Assembly (NCBI RefSeq): GCF_001625215.2 | Contig: NC_030384.2 | Coordinates: 40,768,390 to 40,832,389, forward strand | DNA length: 64,000 nt | Origin: Daucus carota subsp. sativus | Taxonomy: Eukaryota; Streptophyta; Magnoliopsida; Apiales; Apiaceae | Reading direction: 5' to 3' | Shown here: positions 12,546 through 25,392 of the stretch, in pieces | Position numbering within the stretch: position 1 is the stretch's first letter | Layout: the number at the start of each line of letters is the position of its first letter | Program-made: the position numbers and the translations under genes | Notes under the pieces: generated by a model | The model's input: the letters and a program-made list of their open reading frames with translations, nothing else | Databases searched by the model: none | What the model was told of the DNA's origin: nothing

Positions 12546-12879
12546 GGCTCTTTTGGAAGTCAGAGGTTTGACCGTTATAATCCGGTTTGACCGTTATAAT
12601 CCGCTAAAATTAGTGTTTGACCGTTATAATCCGCTAAAATTAGTGTTCGGTAGTTAGCGGATTGAAATAGAGGTTTGGATTCAAAACGCTAATTTTGAAA
12701 AAACTATTTTGAGGAATTTTTTGGGTTAAAGGTTTTGGTTTGTGTCAGAAAAAGTTAATCAAACAGTTTTACAAAAAACAACTAATTTAATCCGCTAATT
12801 AAAACATCTACTTCAATCAGCTAGCCTGAACATTTGATTAAATTTGCTAACAGCTAACCGCTAATCTCTAAACAGGGCC
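12546..12879. mobile_element. PIF/Harbinger (Tourist-like) MITE
   Basis: Left end GGCTCTTTTGG and right end, on the other strand, GGCCCTGTTTAG. TTA lies on both flanks (12543-12545 and 12880-12882), the 3 bp target duplication typical of PIF/Harbinger. Near the left end a GACCGTTATAATCCGC unit is repeated about three times, an internal tandem expansion. No coding capacity. Confidence 0.65.
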
Positions 12880-13032
12880 TTAATTTTATAATTTGCAGGA
12901 TATGTTAAACATATTATAGAACATAGGCAGCGTTCTGCGATTTATTAAAGTAATTATGTATGTTGATTACGTTATAGAGTATAATCTTTAACTTGCCGGA
13001 TGTTTAAAAAATCGTAGAACAAATAAAGTTAT

Positions 13033-13257
13033 ACTCCTTTTGTTTTTTTTATATGACCCTTTGACTTTTGGCACACACTTTTAAGTGCTTTGACTGGGTA
13101 GTTAAAAATATTATTTTTTAAATTTCCTTTTTCTGAATAATAATATATAATCAAAATTTTTATTCAGAAAAAGAAAATTCAAAAAATAATATTTTTAACT
13201 ACCCGGTCAAAGCACTTAAAAGTGTGTGCCAAAAATCAAAGCGTCATATAAAAAACA
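13033..13257. mobile_element. Foldback MITE
   Basis: Two arms of roughly 105 bases (about 13040-13150 and 13157-13257) are near-perfect inverted copies, for example GGCACACACTTTTAAGTGCT at 13070 and its complement at 13210. A short AT loop separates them. The left end (ACTCCTTTTG) resembles Stowaway termini. The right end may be truncated, and no clear target duplication was found. Confidence 0.7.
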
Positions 13258-14259
13258 AGCTCGTAAATAAATTTAAGATTCCCTAGAGTATAAATTTAAG
13301 ATTATACTCGTAAATATGACCCTTTATTAATGGATGATATATTATGAATTTAAGATTCCCTAGAGTATAAATTAAAATATTGTTAGAATTTTAATTAAAT
13401 TAAATAACAAACAAGCTCGTAAATAAATTTATGAGCATAAGCTAGCTCGTTAGCAAAGTTTATTAAACAAGCTCGTGAACAAAAATAATGAGCAGTTGGT
13501 GAGCAAAAATTCGTGAGGCATGTTCGTGAGCGTGAGTTAATGAGCAGTTTGTGAGCAAAAGCTCGTGAGACATGTTCGTGAGCGGTTCGCGAGCCTTTCG
13601 TGAACAGAGTTATTCCTTAATGAGTCGATTCTCAAACAATTTTTTTGGCTCGATCCAAGCTCGAGCTTGAGTTCGAGTTCGCTAATTTTTTAACAAACGA
13701 TACACGAGCACTCTAGAGTTCGGCTCAGCTCGTTTACACCCCTATCAAGAATCTCCAGAAACGAGGACTCCAAGAAACTTGATATTAATCAACAAACATA
13801 TATTTTATTATATCATACATTTTATAGTTATTCATATTTAAAGTAATATATTGTTTTAATTTAAATAAATTCTTATAAAAATTAGTTTACATATCTTGAT
13901 TAAGAAAAATTTAAATAAATTACTCGAATTTCGTAAATCCAATATGTCGACAATGTTTTGATGTTACAGGGGATTTTTTTTTTTTGTCATATATGTTGCA
14001 GGGGATTAATCGCACGGGATAATGGCAAGTAATAATCGCTTCATAGCCGGTAATAAGTAATAACACACAGGAACGCAGCTTCTCAAGTAAGCTTCACTGA
14101 AACGAAACCCACCCACGAAAAGAAAAACGAAATATAAAAAACCCCGCGTTTTTGACACCGCCAAAACCCTAGTCCACTCGTACTCATCCTCAAAATCCCC
14201 AAATTTAGAAATGAGGTCGTAACAATTATCTAGCACTCTAATTAAGAGGCGTGTTGAGA
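13258..14259. other. Repeat-rich spacer before RAD17
   Basis: From about 13410 to 13740 the sequence is built from irregular reiterations of GAGC/GCTCG words (for example AGCTCGTGAG, GAGCAAAAGCTCGTGAG). It looks like a decayed dispersed repeat and has no coding frame. The rest is AT-rich. The RAD17 promoter and leader lie immediately upstream of 14260, but no clear TATA box was identified. Confidence 0.4.
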
Positions 14260-17200
14260 ATGGGTAAACGAAGCAAACCAATTGTTGTTGTTTCTTCCTC
14301 AGATGACGATGACGATGATTTTCAACCTCAACGACGCAATCATACTTTCAAATCATCCGCACAATCTTCATTTTCGGTGCCGCCTCCCAGGAGATCGAAA
14401 AAACAGCAGCGTCTTTCGAACTCGTGTTCCAAATCGCGGACCGATTCTAATCCTTTTGATCAGGTTTCACTCCACTCTACTGCTTTGCTTACTAGAAGAT
14501 TTCTTTAATTTCATTTGTATTTTATTGTTTTCGTATGATTGTGTTACTGAATTCGTTTCGTAATGCTTATTTTTGGTTGCGGTTTTGCTTAGTTGTATAT
14601 GAAATCAAGTTAAAGCGTCACTTCAATGGTTTGCTAAATTTGTTAGATATCAGCCAATTACATGGTAGCATGGACTTTGGTGATTCAAAATATATAAGGA
14701 TAATAATTGTATGTTTAGACAATTATTTCGAATATCTCAATCTTTTAACTACAAATTGAATTTTCAAAATAACTTTACACCAATGACCCCACTATTTTTA
14801 CTCTTTGGTGTGTTGGCGATTAGAGCTCCATTTATCTTTTGTTCGATATTTAGAAAATAGTATTGTTTTGTTTTAGTACAAGATACAAAACACCATTGCA
14901 GTGGTGATTTCTAGTTTTTGTTCCGTAATATAGCAGCACACCATTGGAGTTGCTATTATGTGTATAAAGGGAATGCACTTTCTTTTAGAAATAATGACCT
15001 TCTGGCCATCAAAGTTTATAGGTGTGTATCCATCAGCCCCCAATATTTTTACTCATTCCTTTTGGGGATGACAGTTTTATCCAACCTGATGGATACCTGA
15101 CCTGTTCTGAACCGGATTTTTTTTGATATAGATCTTATTTTTAGACTCGAAAAAGTTTGGATTTGGATTTGGATCTCAGGTATTCCGAAACAAGACCCGA
15201 CCCGAAACCCGATTCAAACCCGACCCTAAACCGAAACCGGCTAAAAACCCTATACAAATTACTATATATCTGTGTGTGTGTTATATGTTAAACGTATAGG
15301 ATATATTTTGAAATATTACTAGGTATGTATATTTACGTTTTACTTAATTTTATATGCGTGATACAAAATTTACATTCATTTCATCAATATTACATTTTTC
15401 TTTAATTATTGTGCATTAAATAATCAAAATATAATAAAAATATAAATGATAAGTTGAATGATTGTAAACCATTAAATTAGCATGTTTCACGTGTTTATTG
15501 TTCTAAATGGAACATATAAAGCCTTTTTTTTATATTTGTAAATTTAAAAAAGCAATCATCACGTTTTTTTATACGTATATAATTTTTAATTTTTATTTAA
15601 TTTTATTTTTTAAGTGTCTGAATTAAACCCGAACCGAAACCCGAAAAACCCAACGGATCGGATTTGGATCTTTATTTTAGATATCTGAACCCAAACCGAA
15701 CCGAAATATCGTGGATCGGATCTGGATCTCAAGAAACCGGACCCGATCCGACCCGTTGCCATCCCTAATTCCTTCTAGTCCTCAATTTACGAGTTATATA
15801 CCAAGTTACCCTTTTAGCATGACACCGTATATAACCGTATAAATCGGATGGGCAAAATGACAATTCACAAAAAGTTAAAATTTATACATACACTTTAAAA
15901 CCCTAAAGATATTCTTAATGACTTTTGGCCCTTAAAGTTTATGGGTGTGTACCCATCAGCCCCTGTTTTGGAGAGGAAAACAAAGTGCATTCTCAATTTT
16001 GTCCTTCCGATTTATACCTTTATATACTGGCTGTCACATTATAAGGGTCATCCGGTATAAAACCACCCGTACATTGAGGGCTAAAAGGAATGAGTTAAAA
16101 TATAAGGGCTGATGGGTAGACACCCATAAACTTTATGTGCCAAAAAGTTATTTAGACTTTATTTTATCAATATTTTGTTGCTTATAATTTCTGATAGTCG
16201 AGATAATCTGTCGGTTTGTTTGTCTGTTGGTTTGGTTTTGTATTAAGGGCTCAATGTTTGATGTTGATACAATGCAGGTTAAATTGTTTTGTGAGGGATT
16301 CGATGATGGATTCACTGGGTTTCACATATTAGCTGGTGCGCTTTCCCTTTTTTGTCTTCTTTTTGTGATACAACACTAGCGTTTATACTACTCATTTCAA
16401 GTCTTGTTTCCCAAGTAATTTCAAGTTTGTTCAATTTAGTTATTGTCCCTCGGTATTGTCAATTGTGTACAACACAAGCTCATTGGTTTGATTGAGTGAC
16501 TGGTACAGGGTCAGTTTGAGACAATCATTTGTGTTGTAGTCTTTAGCAAAATATGCTATAACCCAGTCAAATGTCATCCCTGCTGCATGTGTGTATATGT
16601 CACTAAATTGTTAGCGCTAGTAAACACATTTGAAATTTACATCGAGGGGGAAAATTGCAGGTGATTCTGGTTCGGCAATTGTTAAACATGTGATATCAGT
16701 TGTCGATAATAAACTAAAACTGTCTGATGTGGAATACTGTTACTGTGTATTTCCTATGCAAACCACATTCCTTTAATTTGAGTACATCAGCTTGTAAGTT
16801 TCTGATATCAATTGTTGTCATGTGTTCGTGTTTAGGAACTGCAAATGTAGAGACAGAGTAGAGTTCTTAAAGAAAATCAGAGATATACATTTGGTTAGAG
16901 AGTGCAAAATCCTGGGTATTAGACGCAGAAAAGTTTGGTGCTAGTCTGTATGAGGATACTTTTTGACTTACATTTACCAGATATTATGCTTTTTGACTAT
17001 AAAGCGACTTACAACTGAGAAGAGTAATTATAGGCAATTAGTTAGCCAAGTAACTAGTTGACTATCACTTCTAGGTATTGTCTAATTGCAGAAAGCACCA
17101 CTATGAATTATGATCCTTATCCTGGTATCTGGCAACAGAAGTATTAATGCTACTTTTTTCCTACATATCGGAATATCTTTGCTCATCTTCTCCATTTTAA

Positions 17201-20200
17201 CAATCCAGACAAAAGGAATCAAAAGAAAGAATTATGGGTTGATAAATACAGGCCTCAATCTTTGGAGGAGCTTGCTGTTCATAAGAAGAAGGTAATTACT
17301 ACCCTTAAATTTTTTGCTGTCAATGGGAAGTTATAGATGTGTGATGCCGAAGATGTTTCAGGTTGAAGAAGTGAGGAAGTGGTTCGAGGAAAGGTTGAAT
17401 AGAGCGAAGGTACTGTGTGGTCTCTTTCTACTATCAATTCTGACATTATCTTTGAGCTTTGAAAGCTGAATGCCTTAATATTTTTCTATCATTTTCAGCA
17501 AGAAAACTATAATCATGCACTCCTCATAACCGGGCAAACTGGAATTGGAAAATCTGTATGTGCACCTTGTTATTATGCTCTATTCATGTATGCAGTGAAG
17601 TGAAACAATATTTTATTGTTTACCTGCCAATAAAGTAGCACATATAGATCAATTTTCTTGCTGAATGCATGAGCTTACCTGAAATGATCATTAATGCTTT
17701 ATCATCTTCTAGGAAACTGTCCGCGTGATTGCATCTCACCTGGGAGCCATATTATGTGAGTGGAAAACACCCACACCGACAATTTGGCAAGAGCATGTGC
17801 ATAACTCCGGTTCAGGTATGATAACCCCATCCATTGAAATAAACTGTGTTTTATTCGCGTCTGTCTGTGACCTCATTAAATATTTTTACTTAACTGATCC
17901 TACAAATGGTGTACACACTTCTGCTCTAGGGTATCTAAGCATCTGTGTGTCTAACTAGAAGGTGTACTCATTTCTGCTCTAGGGTATCTAATCCATCTGT
18001 GTGTCTAACTAGACCACGCACATACCCTGCATAGAGAACTATTTATCCTGAATTGATTTACAGGTTAAAATGATATCGGATCTATGGAATTTAGTGCAGT
18101 GTATCTCGAGCATAACTGATTTGAAAATTTTCACATTTATTTAGACACAGAACATGTGGATCTTCATTTTTTTTAATTGGTCATTAGTAATATTTTGAAT
18201 TTGAACATTTATAATACGTGCTTGCAATTAATTTACGCTGGCTGATCTTGTGTTCAGTTATGTAGTAAAGCAGAAGGCTATTGCTTGCGTCAGTCTAAAA
18301 AAGCCGTTTATTCTTGTTTTATATCTGGCAGGGATCCGCTACACATCAAAACTGGATGAATTTGAAAACTTTGTCGAAAGAGTTAGAAAATATGGATTAA
18401 TTCCTTCTTCTGATAGAAAGGGATCTCAAAAGACACATATTCTTCTAATTGATGACCTGCCAGTGATAAGCGGAAAAGTTTCTTATGAAAGACTTCGTAG
18501 CTGTTTGCATCTTCTTGTGCAATCAATTCATATTCCAACAGCCATAATAGTGACTGACTGTGGTCAATCGGACTCAGCAGATTACTCCATGCGCTGCTGG
18601 GAAGAGCTTCAGTTGTCTATTCAGAGTGCGGGGGGATGCAAGGTTACCTTTTTGACTACCATAATTTAGGGTTCACTTACCTGTCTTTTATTACTAATTT
18701 AAACTCTAAACTAGAAATCTGTTGTAGGTGGCTTTTAATCCAGTTACTGTTAACTCGATCAAGAAAACGCTTTCCAGAATTTGTAGAGAGGAACATAAAA
18801 CAGTGACAGCAGAACAAAATGATTTAATAGCAAAAGCCAGTGGAGGTGACATTAGGCACGCAATTTTATCTTTACAGTACTTTTGTCTGAAACCAAATCC
18901 GATGCTTTCTTTATCTTTATCCGATGGTACCCCAACCTATTCAGAAGAAAGATCCAAAATGTATGATGGAAATTCATTACCTTTTGGAAGAGATGAAACC
19001 CTCTCTCTTTTTCATGCCTTGGGAAAATTTCTCCACAATAAAAGAGCACCACAAAATTCTGTTGTATCAGGTATATCTAGAGTGACACTTTTTTTGAAAG
19101 ATATTCAATCCTCAAGGGTGTCTATTTTTGTCCTTTTGTGCTACCATCACCCTCACTTTTTGGGCTGGTGCAACAAAAACAAGACAGAAGCATCTTATTT
19201 GAAATTTTTCTCGATCTGTAGCTCTTTTTAATATGTGTGTGTGTGTGTGTATCTGTGTGTGTATGTGTTTATATATATGCATATATTTTCCTGTCTCCAG
19301 GGAATAATAGTAACTCAATTTTGCCTGTGATTGTCAAACCCAAACCATTGTAGCCTGTATGGCGGGCCAATATGAAAAAGTGGAATTATGGTCGATTCTG
19401 GTGAAAGCATAACCTCTGTAATGCAACCAAGACTGTTTTGCCAGGCTTAGTATATATGTATCTTTTGGCATTTATTTTGATGATCTTGCTCATGCAAAAA
19501 TGAAAAATAAAAAAATCTCTCATGCAGTAAAAATGATGGACGGGTCTTGGATATGGAATTAGCATCCTTAGTTGATAAAATATTTATTCTGCCAAGTGCT
19601 GACATAAATCCTGTTATTTATACGAACTCGTTGTAATTTGAGTACACATACAGGCCTAAGCCCTAAACTTTATTGCTATGTTGAGATTTTCCTGTTCTCT
19701 TCTGATTATCTCAACTGAATGTTCTTTTGGTAGACAAAGACACCTTCTGTTTAAAAGAGCAGTTTATAAGGTTGCCATTAAATATGGATGCTCCAGAAAA
19801 GGTTCTTTGTCAAGCACATGGACAAGCGAAGACTGTTACTGATTTTCTGCATGAAAATGGTAATATATGTGCTCCTTTCTTGTTGTAATTGCTAGAAGGT
19901 GTGATATTCTATTATACCTAACATGTTAGGTTTTACATTAGAAGATTTGATTAAAAGGGTAAAAGTTATTGGCCCAATATTACATTAGTAATTAAAAGAG
20001 TATTTTTCAGGAGATGTATTTTGCCAAGTAGTAAAATCTCTAACAGAAATTAACCTTGCAAAGGATCCATGTAGTTTGTTTCAAAAAGGATTTATAGCCT
20101 GTTAGTAATACCTTTTTATTGGTTCCAGCTTTGTCTTCGATAGTGATGGTTTAACAATTTTTGCACCTGAGAAGCAAGTATATGGGTGTAATTTATAAGG

Positions 20201-21618
20201 TGCGGGAATATATGCATTTACAAAAATACGGTATAATATTGAGCTTCGGATGCTGGTAATAAGGCATATAAAAAGTATTATAATATATGTATTTGGTGTT
20301 ATTCTCGATAAACTCTGCTAACAAATCATGAAAGTTCAGAGAATTGAATCAGATGCATAACTTAAGCATCATATCAACTAAATTTAGTTGTTGTTTTTTG
20401 GGGACTGATAAACACCAAATACCTTTTCCTTTTTGCTAATTAGCATCAAATCTTTGCTTTTGTCAAGTTAGTTTATATTAATTTCAAGTACAGTTAGTAA
20501 AATAGAAATTTAAAGTTAGGATAGTGCCACTGAAGGCTGGGTGCGTTGGTAAGCATCCCTGCTTATTAGTCTGCACATATCCATATGTCCAATATAATCT
20601 CTAATCATTTTTATTAATGTTAGACATAAAATCAATTGCAAGGTAATTATTCCATGATTTAAGTAAGTGTATGTATAGTTATAGTCATACCCTCCAGGTT
20701 TTTTTTTGACAATATGCCTTAAAAAATGTCACCTTTCTCATTTTAATATAATGCTCTAAGCAAAGAATAACTCTTAAGCTTTATATAATTAATGATAGCA
20801 GGCATGACTGGCACGTTTAATATAAATCTACTTTGTGACTGATTTGGTATTTAACTGCTAGCTTTTTGCAGCAAGCAACAACTTTTAACAATTGCATTTG
20901 CATTTATGCAGTCCTTGACTTCATCAATGAGGAAGCGATAAATGATGCATGGACTGTCTCCTCCTACTTGAGTGATGCTGATACTCTTCTTGCTTCACTG
21001 AATGGACTGCTTCTACGAAATTATGAGGCTAGTAACATTGTACAGTCTGCTGCTGCTTCAGTTGCTGCTCGAGGTGTGCTATTTGGGAACACTCATCCTT
21101 TATCGTCAAGGTATGGTGTTAATTAAAAGTTGTTTGTCACAGCTGTGGTTTAGTTAATATAAACTTTGAGTCATTTAGGTGGCACGCTGTTCGCCGACCA
21201 AAGATGTGGCAGGTTGAGAAATCAATGTGGCATAAGAAGGTTAGATGAAGTACTGCACATTGTTCTTCTACACTTTCTGATTTTTTTTATATAAATATAT
21301 GGTGTACATCGTTAACATGGTTGTGTTGGTTGCATCCTTATTGCCTGATGTTCTCTTATATACATTTCGGTCCTGCAGCGTGAGATGGTTAGCCAGAGAT
21401 CCGTCCCTTGTAATGGCATGAACTTAACTGATTTTTCAGTAATAACCACGGAATGGAGACCTTCCCTGAAATGGCTTGGATTTGAAGAATCTCATTCAGA
21501 AGATGTCCACAGAGTGACAAAAGATGGAAGCATGGTGCAGGATGACGGATATGATGATCCCATGTGTATTGATGAGCAAACCACTCAGACAACTGATGAT
21601 GAGATTGAGGACTGGTAA
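14260..21618 (+). CDS. RAD17: RAD17 checkpoint clamp loader
   Basis: Twelve predicted exons: 14260-14463, 16278-16335, 17209-17291, 17362-17409, 17499-17555, 17713-17815, 18332-18642, 18728-19070, 19734-19859, 20912-21110, 21179-21239, 21379-21618. All phases agree and give 610 residues, near the size of Arabidopsis RAD17. RAD17 pairs with RFC2-5 to load the 9-1-1 clamp on damaged DNA in the nucleus and activate ATR signalling. Visible features: an acidic, Ser-rich N-terminus (VVVSSSDDDDDDFQ); the RAD17 entry motif ELWVDKYRPQSLEELAVHKKK; Walker A GQTGIGKS near residues 143-150; Walker B ILLIDD near residue 222; SGGDIRHAI, a sensor 2-like segment; and a C-terminal tail with WHAVRRPKMWQVEKS. 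Intron 1 (1.8 kb) carries nested repeats. Intron 2 ends with a clear pyrimidine tract and restores phase without extra exons. Confidence 0.93.
14998..16145. repeat. Foldback repeat in RAD17 intron 1, split by a hAT-like insert
   Basis: A word like AAAGTTTATAGGTGTGTATC followed by CATCAGCCC occurs near 15010, again in the same orientation near 15937, and inverted near 16106-16136 (GGGCTGATGGGTAGACACCC). Reverse-complementing 16030-16130 also reproduces the sequence that continues from 15055 into 15768-15850. The host repeat is thus a palindromic element that was present before the 15063-15767 insertion. Confidence 0.6.
15063..15767. mobile_element. Non-autonomous hAT-like element
   Basis: Ends GGGGATGACA (left) and, on the other strand, AGGGATGGCAACGGGTCGG (right), flanked by ATTCCTTT (15055-15062) and ATTCCTTC (15768-15775), a 7/8 match to an 8 bp duplication as made by hAT transposases. 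Subterminal regions are rich in GACCCGA/ACCCGAAAC words, as in plant GGGATGGCAA-type hAT MITEs. The middle is AT-rich and non-coding. Confidence 0.65.
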
Positions 21619-23466
21619 AACTTACATAACTCAGAATGACAAACTTTACCTAGTCAATGGTAGGGTTCTTATTTGTAAATTGTGTAAATCCTGTGTATAT
21701 ATATGTTAAATTGAGTATTATTTTTTTTGTCGGAAAGTCTCTCCACTTCAGAATAAACGGCACAGTAACAATCAAATTTGGGGGAAACATTTGACATCAG
21801 CCAGATTATGTATTAAAAATGGCTCGCACATATGCATATACATCTGTATCCAGCACCAGCAGTGTCCAACTGAGGGTCTGTTTGCGCAATACTACTTCCA
21901 AAAAATAAGTCCTAATTTTTTTTTTGGGAAAAGGTTTTTTATTATTTTTTTTGGACATATATGTTGAATAAGTGTTTTGTATCCCTTATTTGGTAAAAAA
22001 TAAGTGTTTATTTCAAAAAAATAATAAAATTTTATGTTCTTTTCTCCAAAATTAAAGTTTCATATCCGAAAAATAAGATTGGCTAAAAGTGCAGAGTTGT
22101 ATGTACATTGGCTAAATACAAAATTGAGACACCTATGTCACTATGTGTCCTAATTTCAGAAAATTAATTTAGATAAGAATGAGTATAGTAGCTAATGGTG
22201 ACTAGCATCATTTTATTTTTTATTCCCTATGTCTCAATAATTCTTATATTTTCTTTTTATAGTATGATGCTCCCAAATTTTTATATTACATTTTTTTTAA
22301 AAATAACAAAATTTTATTATGTAAAATTGATCTCACTTGTTATTTCAATCTATTTTTTCCAAAATTAGACTAAATACCGTTTGATCTCATCATTTACTCA
22401 CTTTCATTTCTCATCAACACAATTTTATGTAATTTTTTTACCTTCATATCCATTTCTTATGTAAGAAATGAGAAAGGAGGAACTATAATATGCAAATTAG
22501 TTATATAATCAAATAAATATATAAATATATAATTATATCTGGGTATGTAAATTTCTATTAACCTCATGTTTGTCACTAAAAAGATCCTCTGGATAAATAT
22601 ATAATAAAAATTAAATTAATATATTAAACTAATTTGAAAATTTAATTAACAACAAAAATTAAATAAAATCAACCCGATTTATCTCATGGGCACTCAACTA
22701 AACAAGCCTCGGGAGAAACGGGAGGGGAAAAATAAGCTATGACGAGACGCGCAGCTCCTCATCGGCGTAACGACTGAACTACTCCGCGCTCATCCCTCCG
22801 ATTTGTAATCCCCTATCTCTTCCATCTTTATTGAAAGATTAGGTTAAAATATTACACAGATTTTTTTTTTTTCTTGTTGTTTATTGTTTTGCTTTTAAAA
22901 TCGATGATGTTTTGTCTCAAACGATCGATTAAATGAATACGTGTTGTGGTATATATAACGTTTACAATCGAATAAAATTGTGCTAATTAGGGTTTTGGAG
23001 TCTCAAGGACTTCTGAAACGTTGGAGGATTACTTGCTAATACAAGCTATGGGAGGAATTTGGCGTTTAAATTTGTTTTGGGTGATAAAATGCTGCTGCTA
23101 TAGAGAAGTAATGACATTATAACTTCTTGGATTTGTTTAATTATCTAGCGTATTAGGGTCGGGTTTTGGGAGTGTTAAAAGTTTTTTGTGTTTACGAGTT
23201 AGTTTTCACCAAGTTATTTGATTCCGTTTTAAGATATTTCGACGTTTTGATTTGAAAAGAATATTAGAATGAGGTTTATATATCCGAGAGTCCTAATGTA
23301 TTATCAATGAAATTGGGTGTCATGACAAACTAGAAAATTAAGTGCAGGCAAGCTAATAGAGGTTGTTAGAAGGTCATGATGTGGATGTTTTATTTCTTTC
23401 CTACCACATTCTTGCTTCTGTCCTAATGTCTTCTATCTGCTGTCAGATTTTACGATATTCTAGTTT
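21619..23466. other. Spacer and leader of the Myb/SANT-like gene
   Basis: AT-rich spacer. A probable MITE lies at about 22222-22489: left TTCCCTATGTCTCAATAATT, right end on the other strand GTTCCTCCTTTCTCATTTCT, with TA nearby on both sides. Sequence from about 22720 is less AT-rich and likely holds the promoter and 5' UTR of the gene starting at 23467, possibly with a leader intron. No start site could be fixed. Confidence 0.4.
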
Positions 23467-24656
23467 ATGGCTAGCTGGTCTACAAGGGTGAGGAGACCTA
23501 CAACAATCAAGCAGCAGCCTGAAGCTCAGTCAAGGGCCAAGTGGACATCATCTCTCACTAAAGTGCTTGCAGACTTGATGGTTGACCAGGTTACTACTGG
23601 AAATAAGCAAAACAATTCATTTGGGAAGAAAGCATGGGAGTGTATCTGCAAGGAGTTTCAAAAGAGTACGGGTCTTAATTGGGACAAAGAACAATTGAAA
23701 AATCGATATACTGTCCTAAAGAAACAGTTTGTCATGACAAAGTCCCTCCTTGATGACCCTGATTTCGTATGGGATGAGTTTACAGGTGCCATTGTGGCTA
23801 CAAATGAAGCTTGGGACAACTACATTGCGGTATGTTATCTTATTTATTGGTGTAAACTTGTTAACCATGACTAATATGTTCACTTGTCAATTTGGGAGAA
23901 CTCTCGCACCCCGGCCCCCCTGATTTGACAGGTTTAAATCTGGTCCATAATATGCGTACGGGCTTTGGGGGACACACGTCCCCCAGTTACAATCTATTCT
24001 GACAAACTTATCTACTACTTAATGATCCTTGAAAGGGTTTAGGAATCCATTGAATCATATTATCTATTTAGTTCACTTTATTGAAAATCATTTTGTTTTA
24101 ACTAACGAAACTGTTTCAGGAACATCCGGATGCTGAAACTCTTAGAAGTACAGGCTGCTCGCTGTACAAGCAGTTGTGCACAATATTTTTAGAAAATGGT
24201 ACAAACAACAATTATATAGAGGAAGGACTAGAATCAATATACTCTACTCCACATCATTTGAGTACGTTACAGGTAAAGGCTTCGACATCAGAATCAGAGG
24301 AGATCACTGAAATGGCTGATGACAGAGACAAGCTTCAACCAAATACTGCCTCTAGAAATGGTACACGCAAGCGAGGGCGCAAAGGAATAGATGATGTGCT
24401 TGCAAATGCAATAATGGAGATGGCTGCTGCCTCAAAGCTGAGGGCACATGCTGTCAAGCAACATAATGAAAGATACTCTATTACTGATTGCATAAAAGCA
24501 CTGGACGAGATTGAAGGAATTGATGATCCAATTTACTATGCTTCTGTGGATCTCTTTGATAATCGGGATGCAAGGGAGACATTTTTATCACTAAAAGTTG
24601 ACAAACGTCTGACTTGGTTGCTTGGCAAGTGTTCCTTTCTATCTGCTTGTTTATAG
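23467..24656 (+). CDS. Myb/SANT-like DNA-binding domain protein (LIMYB-like)
   Basis: Predicted exons 23467-23829 and 24120-24656, joined in phase 0, 299 residues. Residues about 22-115 form a Myb/SANT-like (Myb_DNA-bind_3) domain: AKWTSSLTKVLADLMVDQV, then FGKKAWECICKEF, LKNRYTVLKKQF and VWDEFTGAIVATNEAWDNYI. The second exon has HPDAETLRSTGCSLYKQL, typical of this family, an acidic/Ser spacer and a basic TRKRGRKG patch (possible nuclear signal). The C-terminal helix domain contains CIKALDEIEGIDD and ends near KRLTWLLGKC. The family includes L10-interacting MYB protein and many copies related to the Myb-like partner of Harbinger transposases. No transposase was seen beside it, so it is probably a host regulator. 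The last eight residues are less certain. Confidence 0.8.
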
Positions 24657-25392
24657 GCTGATAAATGAAGGCTGAAGCTATTCGAGTCTAATAACTAATC
24701 AAGAATCAATCAGTTTAGACTTTTAGTACATTGTACATTTCTAGCTTTACCCGAGACATGTATTTTAATTCAGTTATGTGGTAGGATTGTGATTTTGGCT
24801 ATCTCAGTCTCTGTAGAGTAGCATAACATTAATGATTGCTGTTGACATGTTTTATAAGAACACAAGGATGATGAATATATTTATAGTTCCTTCGTCTCCA
24901 AAGATTTGGAGAGCCAATATTTGATGTTTAAAAGGTTCATGTGTGAAATCTGTTTGTGCGTGAATCTGTCTGCGGGCTTGTGTATTCATGTGGAACATTG
25001 GTTCTGTTATTTAGGATGCACGAAGGACAAGCATCTCAGGCCTCAGCTGTAGCTGCTGCATAACTTCTTTGCTTTCTACTACCAATGCTTAAAAAACTCA
25101 TGCCCTTTGACAACTTAAATTTCATATGGGAATATAAATGGCTACAGCAGTTAAATACCAAAAACAGAGTATGATAACCAAACTTGACTCTTAACCACAA
25201 ATCTCAACTACCTGTTTGGCAAAAATTCTCTAGGCCATTCCTTGTACCAATTCAAAACTAAGTGTTTGGCAAAATGTGTACTGGCTGTGAATCTGCGCTT
25301 ACACTGGCATTCGGCGAAATCTGTTGAGACTAATCAAAACACTGTACACAAACATCTTGGTATCCAGTCGGTCAAAACTATTTAATATTTTG
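24657..25392. other. Convergent spacer, 3' UTRs
   Basis: About 0.7 kb between the stops of two convergent genes. It should contain both 3' untranslated regions. No repeats, RNA gene or conserved coding segment was noticed. Confidence 0.4.

Noticed and set aside
13410-13740. GAGC/GCTCG-rich region as a gene
   Set aside because: Irregular repeats with stops in all frames.
16660-16740. Possible extra RAD17 exon after TTGCAG at 16660
   Set aside because: Exon 2 joins exon 3 (17209) in phase and gives the expected protein; the candidate adds no family motif.
17110-17208. Upstream extension of RAD17 exon 3
   Set aside because: An in-frame TAA lies upstream, and a clear pyrimidine tract with CAG at 17206-17208 marks the acceptor.
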